Assembly (NCBI GenBank): GCA_009746045.1
Contig: RPFO01000138.1
Location: 124,001-188,000 of the forward strand
Origin: Mesostigma viride
Taxonomy: Eukaryota; Streptophyta; Mesostigmatophyceae; Mesostigmatales; Mesostigmataceae
DNA length: 64,000 nucleotides
Reading direction: 5' to 3'
Shown: in pieces, positions 1 to 10,756 of the stretch
How the letters are laid out: every line of letters begins with the position of its first letter
Numbering within the stretch: the stretch's first letter is position 1
Made by a program: the position numbers and the translations under genes
Notes under the pieces: model-generated
Told to the model about the DNA's origin: nothing
The model's database searches: none
What the model saw: the letters and a program-made list of their open reading frames with translations, nothing else

Positions 1-1334
1 CTTGTGGCCGACGTAGATGGCCGCCCCCTTCCAGTACACCGGCTGCCCCGCCTTGGTCTTCCGGAGCTGGAGGTAGGTGGGCCATAGCTCCCGTCGCCGT
101 TGTTGCTGCGCCAGGGTCAAGTCGTCGTCAAGGGTGAAGAGAGTCTTCTCGAGCCGCTTGCGGCGTCGGAGAAAAGAAATCTTGTCCGCCGGGGTCTTAA
201 AGGTGAGAAGGAGCGGGGGCGGCCCTGCCTTACCCCGCGCGCGGGGAAGGCGGTGGGCGACCAGGTCGATCTCACCAGTAAGGCCCATGCGACTAAGAAT
301 TTCTCTCTCAAACGCACGTGCAAGCTTCTCGGAATTCTCACCTTCCTCCATGTCGAGGTTCTTGACAATGACGTTAAGGCTGCGCTTGGCAAGCTCGGCC
401 TCCTCGCGGAGGTCAAGCGTCTGCCGCTGGAGCTGGGCTGCGACGGCGGAGGTGGTGGAGGTGGTGTGCTGCTTAAGCATGTCCGCCCAGGTCGTGATGG
501 GAGGAGCATCGCCGGCCAGGCCAGCAGAGGTTGGCTTGGCGGCAATGTCCTTCACCGCCTGGGCGGTGAGGCCCGCGGTGTTCTGCAGGACCTCGATAGC
601 GATGGCATTATCCTTAAGACGTTGGTCAATGTCGCGGAGCTGGGCGGTGATGGAGTCGGTGGAGGCGGAGGGGGGGGGGTGGAGGCGAGGAGGGTGGCGG
701 TGGCGGTGGGGATGGTGGGGAGCTCAGCAGCCAGCGTGCGACCCACAGCTGCCACATCTGCAGCTAGGGGCGTCACGTGCTGTGAGATGGTTTCTTGGAG
801 GTGGAGGAGGAAGGTGGATTCGGTCAAGGGGGAGGGGGTCCAGAGGTCCGTGACAGAGCGGTCAAGGATGGAAAAGAGGGCGGCGAGCTGAAGACGGGGG
901 CGAGACCAGCGGGCCAGGTTCTCAGGTCGGTGAGTAAACCGGCCGTCAGGTCCAGGGCGGAGGCGGTAATGGCTGTGAAGGCGCTGGCACAGGTCGAGAA
1001 TGGAGGCGTATGACCCATAAAACACGAGCTCCAGTATCTTGATGGGTGGCATGTCGAAAAAGCCGGGTCTGGCACCGTCGAAGGTGGAAAATAACCCGTC
1101 AACGTCAAAGTCGCGCTCAGACCAGCTTGGTTCGGTTGGGCGGCTGCGTTTTGGCTCGGGCGAGGCTGAGGGCGAGGCAGGAAGCCCGGGAGGGTGCTGG
1201 GCGACAACCAGTGCGCGACTAGGGTCACCACCGCCTTCCGGCCCTGATGGCGAAGCTGCAGCCGGAGCTGCAGACGTATTTTCATTGCCGAGCGCAGCCG
1301 TCAGGCTGCGTTGCGTCGATGGGCGTTTGCTCAT
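1..1334 (-). pseudogene. LINE ORF1 protein (nucleic-acid binding), one frameshift
   Basis: ORF1p-like protein of a LINE, which in this class binds the element RNA and acts as a chaperone. The N-terminal part (1334 to about 680) starts MSKRPSTQRSL and is rich in Pro, Ala and Ser. After a run of nine G at about 670-678 (plus strand) the frame changes, and the C-terminal part reads openly to the window edge. That part contains a coiled-coil-like stretch, an RRM-like block with the motif RMGLTGEIDLVAHRLPRARG, and the segment TLDDDLTLAQQQRRRELWPTYL. The same C-terminal motifs occur intact in the ORF1 at 58254-59627. The single break sits in a homopolymer, so a sequencing or assembly error is as likely as a mutation. 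The stop codon is beyond the window. Confidence 0.75.
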
Positions 1335-1500
1335 CGTATATTGCGTAATAGCGTCGGAAAATTATATCAGCATGTGCGTCGTAGAAAGACGCGTCGATTG
1401 TGATATTCACGGCTAAATTCGGTGCTCAAACGTGAAAGTTATGAGCTCCGCCGTCAGCCATGGCTACCTCGTGGCTCGTGGCTCGTGGCTCGTCTACCGG
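1..1500 (-). mobile_element. LINE copy 1 (5' UTR plus ORF1), running off the left edge
   Basis: A non-LTR retrotransposon read on the minus strand. From right to left it holds a few GTGGCTC heptamers (GAGCCAC on the element strand, about 1470-1495), a short 5' leader (1335-1470), and ORF1. The same leader and ORF1 occur at 30190-31045 and, more diverged, at 58061-59627, which shows this is a repeated family. The 3' part lies outside the window. Confidence 0.75.
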
Positions 1501-1835
1501 GTTGGTGCGAGAAGCCATGCCCTAGCTCTTGTATCAAGGAGACAACCAGCGCAGGCCAGAAGTCGGGAGAATCCGGACCATGGTAGCTCGAGCCTGCCGT
1601 TATCTTGTCCGCGTGTTCGAGTCGTTCAGGATGATGAAGATGAATGGTGCAATGGAAATGTGTATCCTTGTGCATTGAAATTATGGCTGGCTTACGTGTA
1701 GAGCGACTAGATTGTATAGCCATGATGATCTTCCCCACCTAGGACGGGCTCCCCTTAGCTGGGAGTTGCCCGGCGAGACTCTGGGTGGTGCAGGTGCCCT
1801 AGTGCACCTAGAGCAAGTGTTGTTTACATTCCCAC
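1501..1835. other. Unassigned sequence between LINE pieces
   Basis: No coding potential, RNA gene or terminal repeat was recognised. Part of it may be body sequence of the plus-strand LINE fragment that ends at 1975. Confidence 0.3.
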
Positions 1836-1975
1836 CCTTGTGCAAGGAAGTAGCTTAGAATGTATTATAGGCCATATTGTCTCCTTGATTGTCATATGCC
1901 CCTTCTCAAGGGCTATGTGCTACAGATACTCCCAACGGAGTTATGTTCCTAATTAAAAACATTAATTAATTAATG
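1836..1975 (+). mobile_element. 3' end of a plus-strand LINE, severely 5'-truncated
   Basis: It ends in a variant of the LINE 3' stem-loop (about 1933-1957: ACTCC, loop CAAC, GGAGT) followed by a TTAAT-type tail at about 1961-1974. The next bases (TCCGCAATGAGGACC) continue another LINE copy that is uninterrupted at 14213-14230. This fragment is therefore probably a nested insertion. The 5' boundary is approximate. Confidence 0.5.
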
Positions 1976-2343
1976 TCCGCAATGAGGACCTGTACCTTGG
2001 CATGCCATATATCACCAGCTGCGGCGTCTGCAGCTCGTAGGGCACCTAGCTCGCACCAACCAGGTAGACACCTCACGTGGCCCCCCCCGCGGGACTGCGC
2101 CCAGCTCAGCCTGGCCGGCACCTTCTGACGTGGGCCGGGCCCCGTGATGTTAGACGCCGCAAGGCCCGCACCTTCAAAGAACAGCTAGTAGAAGACATGG
2201 GGGGGCTAGGCCTCTCCGTGATTTGGAAAAAGATGATGGACAAGGCCAAGTGGGCCCAGGTCATAGAGGACAACGAGCCCCCCCCCGTGGGGAAGCGCCC
2301 GCGTGTGAAAACCCGCGGGAGGCACGCCAGACAGATCCCCTAG
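1976..2343 (+). pseudogene. C-terminus of LINE ORF2 (fragment)
   Basis: The open part (2077-2343) contains AQPGRHLLTWAGPRDV and ends in a basic tail at a TAG. It matches the C-terminus of other ORF2 copies in the window (53286-53609 has GQPGRHILTWPGPED). Relative to copy B it differs by several short indels that break the frame upstream of 2077. There is no RT domain in this fragment, so it is non-functional on its own. Confidence 0.65.
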
Positions 2344-2425
2344 GATAGAGTTGATGTTGATAGATTTAGATAGATGTTGTAGGTAGCTGTTGTAGATAGA
2401 TTAGACCGGTAGGACTGTTTGCACC

Positions 2426-3464
2426 CATCTATCCATCCATCCATCCATCCATCCATCCATCCATCCATCCATCCATCCATCCATCCATCCATCCATCCAT
2501 CCATCCATCCATCCATCCATCCATCCATCCATCCATCCATCCATCCATCCATCCATCCATCCATCCATCCATCCATCCATCCATCCATCCATCCATCCAT
2601 CCATCCATCCATCCATCCATCCATCCATCCATCCATCCATCCATCCATCCATCCATCCATCCATCCATCCATCCATCCATCCATCCATCCATCCATCCAT
2701 CCATCCATCCATCCATCCATCCATCCATCCATCCATCCATCCATCCATCCATCCATCCATCCATCCATCCATCCATCCATCCATCCATCCATCCATCCAT
2801 CCATCCATCCATCCATCCATCCATCCATCCATCCATCCATCCATCCATCCATCCATCCATCCATCCATCCATCCATCCATCCATCCATCCATCCATCCAT
2901 CCATCCATCCATCCATCCATCCATCCATCCATCCATCCATCCATCCATCCATCCATCCATCCATCCATCCATCCATCCATCCATCCATCCATCCATCCAT
3001 CCATCCATCCATCCATCCATCCATCCATCCATCCATCCATCCATCCATCCATCCATCCATCCATCCATCCATCCATCCATCCATCCATCCATCCATCCAT
3101 CCATCCATCCATCCATCCATCCATCCATCCATCCATCCATCCATCCATCCATCCATCCATCCATCCATCCATCCATCCATCCATCCATCCATCCATCCAT
3201 CCATCCATCCATCCATCCATCCATCCATCCATCCATCCATCCATCCATCCATCCATCCATCCATCCATCCATCCATCCATCCATCCATCCATCCATCCAT
3301 CCATCCATCCATCCATCCATCCATCCATCCATCCATCCATCCATCCATCCATCCATCCATCCATCCATCCATCCATCCATCCATCCATCCATCCATCCAT
3401 CCATCCATCCATCCATCCATCCATCCATCCATCCATCCATCCATCCATCCATCCATCCATCCAT

Positions 3465-3500
<36 letters not shown>

Positions 3501-3565
3501 CCATCCATCCATCCATCCATCCATCCATCCATCCATCCATCCATCCATCCATCCATCCATCCATC
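2426..3565. repeat. (ATCC)n microsatellite, about 285 units
   Basis: About 1.14 kb of nearly pure ATCC, with one clear variant unit (GTCC near 3491). It lies inside the 3' UTR of LINE copy A, directly upstream of the stem-loop. All six frames are open only because the 12-base super-period contains no stop (SIHP and MDGW repeats). These frames are not genes. Confidence 0.97.
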
Positions 3566-3583
3566 GGGCCGGGGTTAATGCTC

Positions 3584-3606
3584 CGTGACTCCCCAACGGG
3601 AGCACG
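3584..3606 (+). other. LINE 3' stem-loop (canonical form)
   Basis: A 23-nt hairpin: outer stem CGTG/CACG, a bulged A, inner stem CTCCC/GGGAG, and loop CAAC. It is followed by CTAATTAATTAATT. The same structure ends LINE copies at 14755-14777 and 60003-60025, and occurs with compensatory changes at 36664-36686 and 53697-53719. Confidence 0.85.
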
Positions 3607-3632
3607 AGTCTAATTAATTAATTAATTAATGT

Positions 3633-4082
3633 CGACACGCAAGCTAGTACTTATGCTCCGTGGCTCCCCAACAAGACCGCACGTCATTAATTACTTACAC
3701 TCACCTGTAACCGTGCATGATGGACTCGTATAGATTGCTCATTCAGTATAAGATCTGGCAAATCCAGCCTTGGCTGCAGCTAGCTCAATTCTACATATGT
3801 ACGTGTTACATAATAGAGAAATGACCTGGCAGGAAAATGAATGGCATGGATGATGTATTTGCTGAAAGCATTCTTCGTTTGAAACTAGTTAAGCACACGA
3901 TTTGCCATTGCTCTACAATCCCTTCTAGCTTGTGACACCTGTACACAGGGTTTCAACGGCTATTTAGCACCCGCGCATGAACTCGGCCCATCCTGGACCT
4001 GTTGGGCACATCAGCTGACCACCCCCCACCGGAACAAGTGTCTTCTAGGCCACCTGCACTCGCAGCCCACCCATTTCATGCC
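3633..4082. other. Intergenic sequence, degenerate LINE 3' end plus gene 3' flank
   Basis: Bases 3655-3690 look like a decayed copy of the LINE stem-loop and tail (CTCCGTGGCTCCCC...). Further right lies the 3' flank of the minus-strand coiled-coil gene. A TGTAA motif on the minus strand (plus-strand TTACA near 3807) is a candidate algal-type poly(A) signal. Nothing else was recognised. Confidence 0.4.
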
Positions 4083-6350
4083 TCATGGCCAGTAGTACTG
4101 CGGCAGGTAGCGCCCGACTGCCTGCTGCTGCTGCACGCTGATCTCATCCAGCCGCTGGATCTGCGCCACCTTGCGCTGGATGGCCTCCACCACCTCAGCC
4201 AGCGCGTCCGCCTCGATGCTGCCCCGGTCCGACTCATCACCCCCGCTCCCACCCCGGTCTGCATCAGCCACCATGCGGCGGTACCGTCGCTGCAGCGCCT
4301 GCAGCTCGTCCGCCAGCAGCGAGCGCACGGCGCCCACCTCCGAGCTGGCTTCGGCGGCGGCAGCCAGCGCCTCCATTGCGGTGGACCAGGAGGCCTCCTC
4401 CCCCGAGCTAGAGGCACCGCGGCGCGACGACTTGGCGCGTACGCTGACCTTCTTAGCTGAGGGGCCGCGCGAGGTGGCCACACGGGGACCCCAGTTCCAG
4501 GGGGCGCGCTTGGGGGCGGCCACGGGTGGGTTCACGCACAATATCCGTCGCGGGGGAGGCGGGGGGGGCGGCATGCCCAGCAGGCCCCCCCCTGGCGGTG
4601 GTGCGGGTGCCATGGTTGCTGCCGGCTGCCCCTCGAGCACAACCTTTGTCACCTTACGCAGTGAGCGCAGCGACTTGTCGGCCTTGGCCAGCTCGCCCTC
4701 CACCTTCACGCGCGCGCCGGCCTCCTCCTGCAGCGCTGCGTGGCACCGCGCCAACTCCTCCTCTGCTTCCCGCAATGCGCGGCTCAACGCGCCCGCCTGC
4801 TCCTGCCCCGCGTGCGCCTCTGCTGCCATACGTCCCGCCTCCTCCTCCAGCACGGACAGCTCCTCGTGCGCGCCCCGCAGTTCTGCTGCCAGCCGCGCGC
4901 ACTCGCGCTCGGCCAGCATGGACGCCCGCTCGAGCGACCGGTGCGCCGCCTCGCAGCCACCATGGGCCGCCTCCGCACGTGCACGTGCCGCCTCCGCCGC
5001 CGCGCGCGCCGTGTCTGCTTTCACCCGCCCCGCCTCCGCCTTGGCCCGCCCGGCCTCCGCCGCCGCCGCCTTTGCCTCTGCTGCCGCCAGCTGTCGCCCC
5101 ATCTCCTCTCGCCCGCTCCTGGCGCGCTCCACCTCGCGCGCCATTTCGGCCAGGCTGCCCCTCTCCTCGCTCGCGTCCATCAGGCTCTGCCACCGCGCCG
5201 CGCTCTCGCTGCGCATGGCCGCCAGCTCACGCTCCAGCGCCGCCACCTGGCTCTTGTAGGCCTCCAGCTGCTGCTGCTGCTCGCCGTCCCTTGCGCGGGG
5301 CGACAGCAGCTCCAGCGTGTCGACCATCGCCTGCCGGTGGGACACCTCGGCCGCCTGGAGTGCGCCTGCACGCACCTTCTCGTCCCGCAGCGTGCGCTCT
5401 GCCTCCTCGCGCCGCGCACGCTCGCTGGCCAGCTCCAGCGCCAGCTCCTGCGCACGCTTCTCTGCACCGCCCGCACGAGCCTGCTCCTCACGCACGGCAC
5501 GCTCCGCCTCCTCCCTACGCGCCTTCTCCGCCGCCAGCTCACCTGCCAGCGCGTGCAGCCGGCGCTCCGCCTCGGCCGCGCGCTCGCTCAGCTTGCCCGC
5601 CTCGAGGTGCAGCCGCGACCCATCAGCACGCGCCGCCCGGTTCTCCTCGTTGGCGCGCTTGAGCTCCTCCATCACCTCGCTCCCCTTAGCAGCTTCCGCG
5701 TCCAGTTGCTTCTGCAGCAGCTTCACCTCCGCCGCCGCCTCACGCGCTTTCGACGCCTCGGCCTCCACGCGCTTGTCGGCCGCCGCTTCCGCTGCCACCT
5801 TGGCCGCCTGCTCCCCCTTGAGCTGCTCCTGCGCCATGAACAGCTGCTCCTCGGCCGCATGCAGCCGGCTCTTAAGTGCGTGTACGTCCGCCTCGAGGTC
5901 GGCTCGAACGTGGTCCAATTCATCTAGCTCCCGGCGCAGCGCGTCCGCCTCATCTCGGGCGTAGCGAGCTTCCTCGTCCGCAGCGTCTGCGTTTCTCTGC
6001 GCGTTCTGAAAATCCTCTCTAGTCTCCTCGAGTGCCCTACGGATGTCATGGAGGCTCGCAGTGAACCCTTCTTTTTCCTGTCGCAGTTCCTGCTCTCTCT
6101 GGGCGAAATGCTCACTTTCCAGTGCTTTCTCGCGCACAAATCTGTCCATTTCATCCTTTAGGGTATTGTACATTGAGCGCGATCGTGCCAGCTCCGCCTC
6201 CAAAAAGGCCGACTTCCTTTGGGATTCTTTGAGAGCGAACCCCATGGCGGTCGACGAACTCTGGGACTGCTGAATTGTGGACATGGCATCTTTCAACCAG
6301 AAGCTTGACCCATTGGCGGAGTCCATCGCGGCCTGCCCCGGAAGTGCCAT
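4083..6350 (-). CDS. Large coiled-coil protein, function unknown
   Basis: A single uninterrupted 755-codon frame, starting MALPGQAAMD and ending in QYYWP. Residues about 35-560 are almost continuous heptad-like coiled coil, very rich in Ala, Glu, Arg and Leu. About 585-640 is a low-complexity Pro-rich linker with a nine-residue run of Pro. About 640-680 is basic and Ser-rich. A short C-terminal helical segment (about 690-745) contains LQALQRRYRRMVADADR and LAEVVEAIQRKVAQIQRLDE. The C-terminal segment vaguely recalls the end of Cep57-type centrosomal proteins, but I would not assign the family. No signal peptide or membrane segment is seen. The strong codon bias and unbroken length contrast with the broken transposon frames around it, so this is probably a host gene. 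It is divergently oriented to the SC35-like gene at 7582. An intron or an upstream exon cannot be excluded. Confidence 0.8.
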   Translation of the reverse strand: MALPGQAAMDSANGSSFWLKDAMSTIQQSQSSSTAMGFALKESQRKSAFLEAELARSRSMYNTLKDEMDRFVREKALESEHFAQREQELRQEKEGFTASLHDIRRALEETREDFQNAQRNADAADEEARYARDEADALRRELDELDHVRADLEADVHALKSRLHAAEEQLFMAQEQLKGEQAAKVAAEAAADKRVEAEASKAREAAAEVKLLQKQLDAEAAKGSEVMEELKRANEENRAARADGSRLHLEAGKLSERAAEAERRLHALAGELAAEKARREEAERAVREEQARAGGAEKRAQELALELASERARREEAERTLRDEKVRAGALQAAEVSHRQAMVDTLELLSPRARDGEQQQQLEAYKSQVAALERELAAMRSESAARWQSLMDASEERGSLAEMAREVERARSGREEMGRQLAAAEAKAAAAEAGRAKAEAGRVKADTARAAAEAARARAEAAHGGCEAAHRSLERASMLAERECARLAAELRGAHEELSVLEEEAGRMAAEAHAGQEQAGALSRALREAEEELARCHAALQEEAGARVKVEGELAKADKSLRSLRKVTKVVLEGQPAATMAPAPPPGGGLLGMPPPPPPPRRILCVNPPVAAPKRAPWNWGPRVATSRGPSAKKVSVRAKSSRRGASSSGEEASWSTAMEALAAAAEASSEVGAVRSLLADELQALQRRYRRMVADADRGGSGGDESDRGSIEADALAEVVEAIQRKVAQIQRLDEISVQQQQAVGRYLPQYYWP

Positions 6351-7581
6351 TACCAGAGCCCCTATACTTGACTGTCAAAACAAAATTTGGTAAGTTCTAC
6401 CACGTCCATAACGGCTGGTTCTTTTCTGAAGCCTTGAAAGTGCCAGCCGGCGCGATAGGTTAAAATAACAGTACGTGCATAATCTTTCCGGGACATTAAC
6501 GTGCGAACCAAGATGTTCTCCTACTAAACTTCATCCTTCAACATTACCGAATAACCCGCACGGGCTCTCAAAAAGCCATAAGAGTCACAATGCCACTTGG
6601 ATTTTGCCGTCTACGAGCAAACGACTTCATTCTTTTTATAAACTGCCGAACAAGCTGCGTGCACAAGACAGTTCGGTTATAAAGCTCTAGGCCATAAGTT
6701 GCCCGGTGGATTGCCTCGGCAAATCGATTCGCGGCCATGGCTTCACTTCGAACGTTTGTGGCCCAACGGTCCCGAGATTGCAGTATCATACTGTACATAC
6801 TGTACGCGTCGCCTGCTACATTGTACAAGGCAGCACCTGATCTCCCGCTGGTAACTTCCGCACCTAGTGCATACTGACTAATATCAGCTCTAGTATCGTA
6901 CGGTAGTGATGATACCTATATTCTCTAGTTTAGTTAAGTTTAGTTCAGTTCAGTTCAGTTCAGTTCCGTGGAATCCATCGTACTTACCAACGGCGCGGAA
7001 TCAACTCAACTCAACTCAACTCAACGTACTTACCGGAGCTGCCGGGGTTAGTTACAGTACGTAGTAAGTTACAGTACAGTAGTTGTATCCCATGCCCCCG
7101 GAGATCCCGGGTGCCCACGACTGAGTGGGGCACCCCACCTGGAAATGGTAGGAAATGCATGGGAAATTGTGGAATAATATATTCCTGATTCCTGATCAAC
7201 TGCATCATGAGCTTTTGGGAGGTCTTACTGTACAGTACGTTTATAAGTTACGCGCGCAAACATTTACGTCGATGTTACGTTTTAAGTAAGGTTTACGTCA
7301 CTAATTGTACGTCGATTTACGTTTTAGTAAGGTTTACGTCACTAATTTTTGCCATTTTACGTGCTTACGTTACGTCAACTCCCTGACCCCTTTACGCCCA
7401 ACCCTGGTCGTGCCTGCACATAACTGACGAGTTCCCGCTGCCATCGCCAAGCGCTGGTGTGAGACTCCATCCATATCTCTGCATGCACTGCCGACCCATG
7501 TACGGGCCGTGCACTTGGGCAGCAAATTACTTTGGATTTCGCATTTGATGCGTGAGTTGACTGCTGCCTGGTAGTGCAATC
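6351..7581. promoter_or_regulatory. Shared divergent promoter region of the two host genes
   Basis: A 1.2-kb non-coding gap between two genes that point away from each other, so it must hold both promoters. It includes short pentamer runs (CAGTT near 6946-6970, CAACT near 7004-7026) and a pair of 42-44-nt direct repeats at 7263-7349. No TATA box was assigned. Confidence 0.5.
7263..7349. repeat. Two tandem 42-44-nt repeats with ACGTCA-type motifs
   Basis: Each unit carries TTACGTTTTA, then AGTAAGGTTTACGTCACTAA, with small differences. TTTACGTCA is the reverse complement of a bZIP/CRE-like core (TGACGTAAA). The position about 230-320 bases upstream of the SC35-like start suggests a cis-regulatory role. 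This is inference only. Confidence 0.4.
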
Positions 7582-10304
7582 ATGGCCCATTTGGGATTTG
7601 GCAAGCCCGATCTTTCGGGCTTGCATTCATTATTAGTAATGAACTTGAGTTATAGAACGGACGAGGAAACCTTGCTACGCCTGTTTGAAAAATATGGCAA
7701 AGTGATGGGTGAGTAAAATTGTGAATTGCGCTTCAATATTCCTCTATACAATGTCCGGTCATGTCACTATTCTGACCCCAAGCTGTTGGTTTTGACGAGT
7801 GTGCACATCCTGCTCTCTCTGCATTTACGTCGCGCGATTACACTTGTTTGAACGCAGATGTCTACCGGCCTCGCGACGCTCGGTATGTGCCTGCTGTTCC
7901 GTCTCTCGTTTACTCCGACGTAGGAATGCAATATGCAATTAGCAGCTTTCGGTTGTGCCTGACTTTTGGCCCCTTTACCCATTTGCTTTCCCGCGCATTC
8001 TCCCGACGCCTAAAATCTACGAAGTATCTTCGCTTCGCATCGGTGTTCTTTCCAGGACAAAGCAACCGAAGGCCTTTGGGTTTGTCCGTTTCAAGACAAA
8101 GGAAGAATGCATGGATGCGATGCGGATGGACGGTACGCCGTTTCTCTACATGACATTTCGTCCGACAACTTGGGTTCTGCAAGACTACCTTGTTTAATTT
8201 GCAAGCTAGCGAGAGCGGAGAAGATAACTAGGACATGAATGGAGTGGAAGTTTGTCTGTGTTGGTGGGAGAGGGGAGGTGATGAGGTATAAGGGAAGGAG
8301 AAAGAGAAGGAGGATGAATTGTGGTGCCGTGCGACAGTCTTTTGTGCACCTTTTAAGTCTGCTCATCCGTGTCTTTGCAGGCATGTGCACCCGGGGGTAG
8401 GTGAGCGTTGAGTAGGGGATGGGCGGGGGGAGGGGCGGTGTGGGTTCAGATGGAGGGACAGGTGGCAGCGTGGGTGGACGGATGCATGGGCGGTGGCGGC
8501 ATTGAAGGTGCATATTGGGTGCGAATAGGGTGCCTACCGGCATCTTGCATGCATAGGGACTGGTGCCACACTTTGCACGGCGGTGCCTCGCTTGTGTACG
8601 AGAGAGCTCCTGGGTAGGGCAGCCTGTGTAGGGGTCTGCCATCCTACTGTCAAAGCGGTGAAGGTGCAATCACCTCCTGCTAGCTACTGGCGTCACAGCC
8701 ACTTAAGGGCCAGGGGTCACAACCACAGGGGGGTGCGCAGTGGACACACATATATGGATGCTTTGTCGCTGGGAACATGTTGGCATCCCACCATGTAAGG
8801 GCGCGATGACAGAAGACATCATGGGTGTTGGGACACAAGGGGTGCATTGGTGCCTGCCCAGGTGTGGGATGCCTCCAAAGGCTGCGAAACCATCGCCCCC
8901 GCCCGCCTGGATGAGGAAGCTAATTGGGTTGTACCCTTGCTGCCGTGGCTTTGCATTTGCTCCCCCTGTCACCTATCACGGCCTGGTTGGCCAGGCCGCA
9001 CGGTGGATGACCGCGAGATCCAGGTGAAGTACGCCAAGTACGGCCGGCAGGAGGAGCGGTACGTACATGTCATGGGGAATCTGCGAATGTCTTGGGGTGC
9101 TGCGTAAGTCGTGGGGTATCCAGTAATGCGGGGTTGTGTACATCATGGGGTGGTGGCCTGGCGGGATATCTCTTTGCAAGGTCCACCCGGCTGCTTGTGA
9201 TTGGACATGCATGCGGCGAATCCGTGGCTGTGCACGAACATCATCAAGTTGTGAGGCACCCACCAGCACCTTGCAAGGCATCCATCGGCCCAAACATTTC
9301 GTGCTGCGGGTTCCACCGTGATGTTGCCATGGCAGGTCCTGATGATGGGTCGTTATAGCGGGTCAGTATGGCAGGCCACAATGGCTGGCCACTGTGGCCA
9401 GTCACTAAGGCTGTTCACTAAAAGGGGTTCATGGGTTGATTATTATCCCGACAGACCACACAGCTGGTCAATGTCGCTACATGGCCGATATTCCCTTTCC
9501 CTTGTGATATTGTTTGTGTGCATGCGACCCTGGCCCCGCTCTCTCCCCCCCCCCCCCAGTGATGCGCCCTGGGACCCTAGGGACGACCGCGACTACCGCC
9601 GCCGCAGCCGCAGCCGCAGCCCTCACTATGACCGGCGGTAGGTGCATGGGTGTGCGCAGGGGAGTGGTGATGGAAGAGAGGTGGGGTGTGATGGGTAAGA
9701 GGTTTCGTCTAAGATTTCTTCGTACCATAGTGGCTGCGGCGAAGTTGCGAACAATTCTTTTTTATAGACCCCTGCAACGTGCTGAAAGCATATTTCATTC
9801 TGGCCCGAAATCTATGAGTTGCTGGGTGCGCTCAGGGTGCGCTACATATTGGCTATAAAGTGCGTGCATGAGGCGCATCGGATGTCTCACTACTAATTTT
9901 ATAGTTGTACACCAGGCTGTGGCTGGACAAAATCCTGGCAATGCTTCCAAGTGCTTGTAACTGGTAAGTGATCACTCTGGGTTAAGGCATATGTATCTAA
10001 AGACAACCATAGGGCCACGTGCCAGGTTGCCTGCCGCCATGAACTATCTAATGCACAAGCTCGCAGCAAGTGTGGTGGGTACTAGGGGTCCCTTCCTTAC
10101 CCTTCCATGATTACTTTGCCAGGGTATGTGCTTTTGAGTTTTGACCACCGTTGCCGGTTGCCTGTAGGAATGATGGACACATTGGCCGTGGGCAAGGGAT
10201 CAACGGGGTTGCTCACAGCTGTCCTTTTTAATGCTTTTGTGGTGCGTTTGCATTTGGGGGTTCCAGAAGGGATGCTGACAGGGACAGGGACCGGGACAGG
10301 GATC

Positions 10305-10351
<47 letters not shown>

Positions 10352-10756
10352 CGGGATCGTGACCGGGGCAGGGACAGGGACAGGGAGAAGGACAGGGAGA
10401 GAGAACGTGAGAGCCAGAGGGACAGGGACAGGGAGAGGGACAGGGACAGGGACAAGGACAGGGACAGGGACCGTGAGCGGGGTAGGGAGCGCGACAAAGA
10501 CATGGAGAAAGACCGGGACCGGGAAAAGGACAAGGAGAGGGACCGGGATCGGGACCGGGGCCGGGAAAAGGACAAGGAGAGGGGCAGAGAAAGGGAGAGG
10601 GACACAGGGAAGGATGCAGACAGGGACAAAGAGGGGGGCGGGGCGAGGGACGGGGCAAGGGACATTGACAGGGATGGGGAGGAGAGGGGCAGCCTGAAAG
10701 ACGTGGGAAAGGGCAGCAGCCCGCATGGTGAGAGCGCGGGTGATGACACGGATTAG
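7582..10756 (+). CDS. SC35: SC35/SRSF2-like SR splicing factor, six exons
   Basis: Nuclear pre-mRNA splicing regulator of the SR family. I joined exons 7582-7708, 7858-7882, 8056-8132, 8995-9058, 9560-9637 and 10267-10756. All five introns are GT-AG, and the joined frame is 286 codons plus TAG. Exons 1-4 form one RRM. RNP2-like LLVMNL and RNP1-like KAFGFVRF are visible, and [19 protein letters not shown] and [11 protein letters not shown] match the SC35 pattern. Exon 5 gives a short RS run ([14 protein letters not shown]). Exon 6 is a long Arg-Asp/Arg-Glu repeat ([17 protein letters not shown]) ending [12 protein letters not shown], so the tail is RD/RE-rich rather than classical RS. The start at 7582 gives an N-terminus ([11 protein letters not shown]) like plant SC35. 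An internal ATG at 7639 would cut into the RRM. A candidate TGTAA lies at 11314. Confidence 0.92.

Larger units (their letters stand above)
1976..3632 (+). mobile_element. LINE copy A: ORF2 3' end, expanded 3' UTR, stem-loop, TTAAT tail
   Basis: Closely similar to copy B at 14213-14815. The order is the ORF2 C-terminus, then a UTR with GATAGAT repeats, then TAGGACTGTTTGCACCC, an ATCC array, the stem-loop at 3584-3606, and a TTAAT tail to about 3630. Copy B has only a few ATCC units at the same place, so the long array is an expansion inside this UTR. The copy is 5'-truncated. Confidence 0.7.

Noticed and set aside
2340-3605. Long open frames of MDGW or SIHP repeats
   Set aside because: Period-4 microsatellite without stops in any frame, with no gene signals.
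4526-5662. Long plus-strand frames opposite the coiled-coil gene
   Set aside because: Shadows of the GC-rich, biased minus-strand gene. Their composition (Pro/Arg/Ala) is that of antisense frames.
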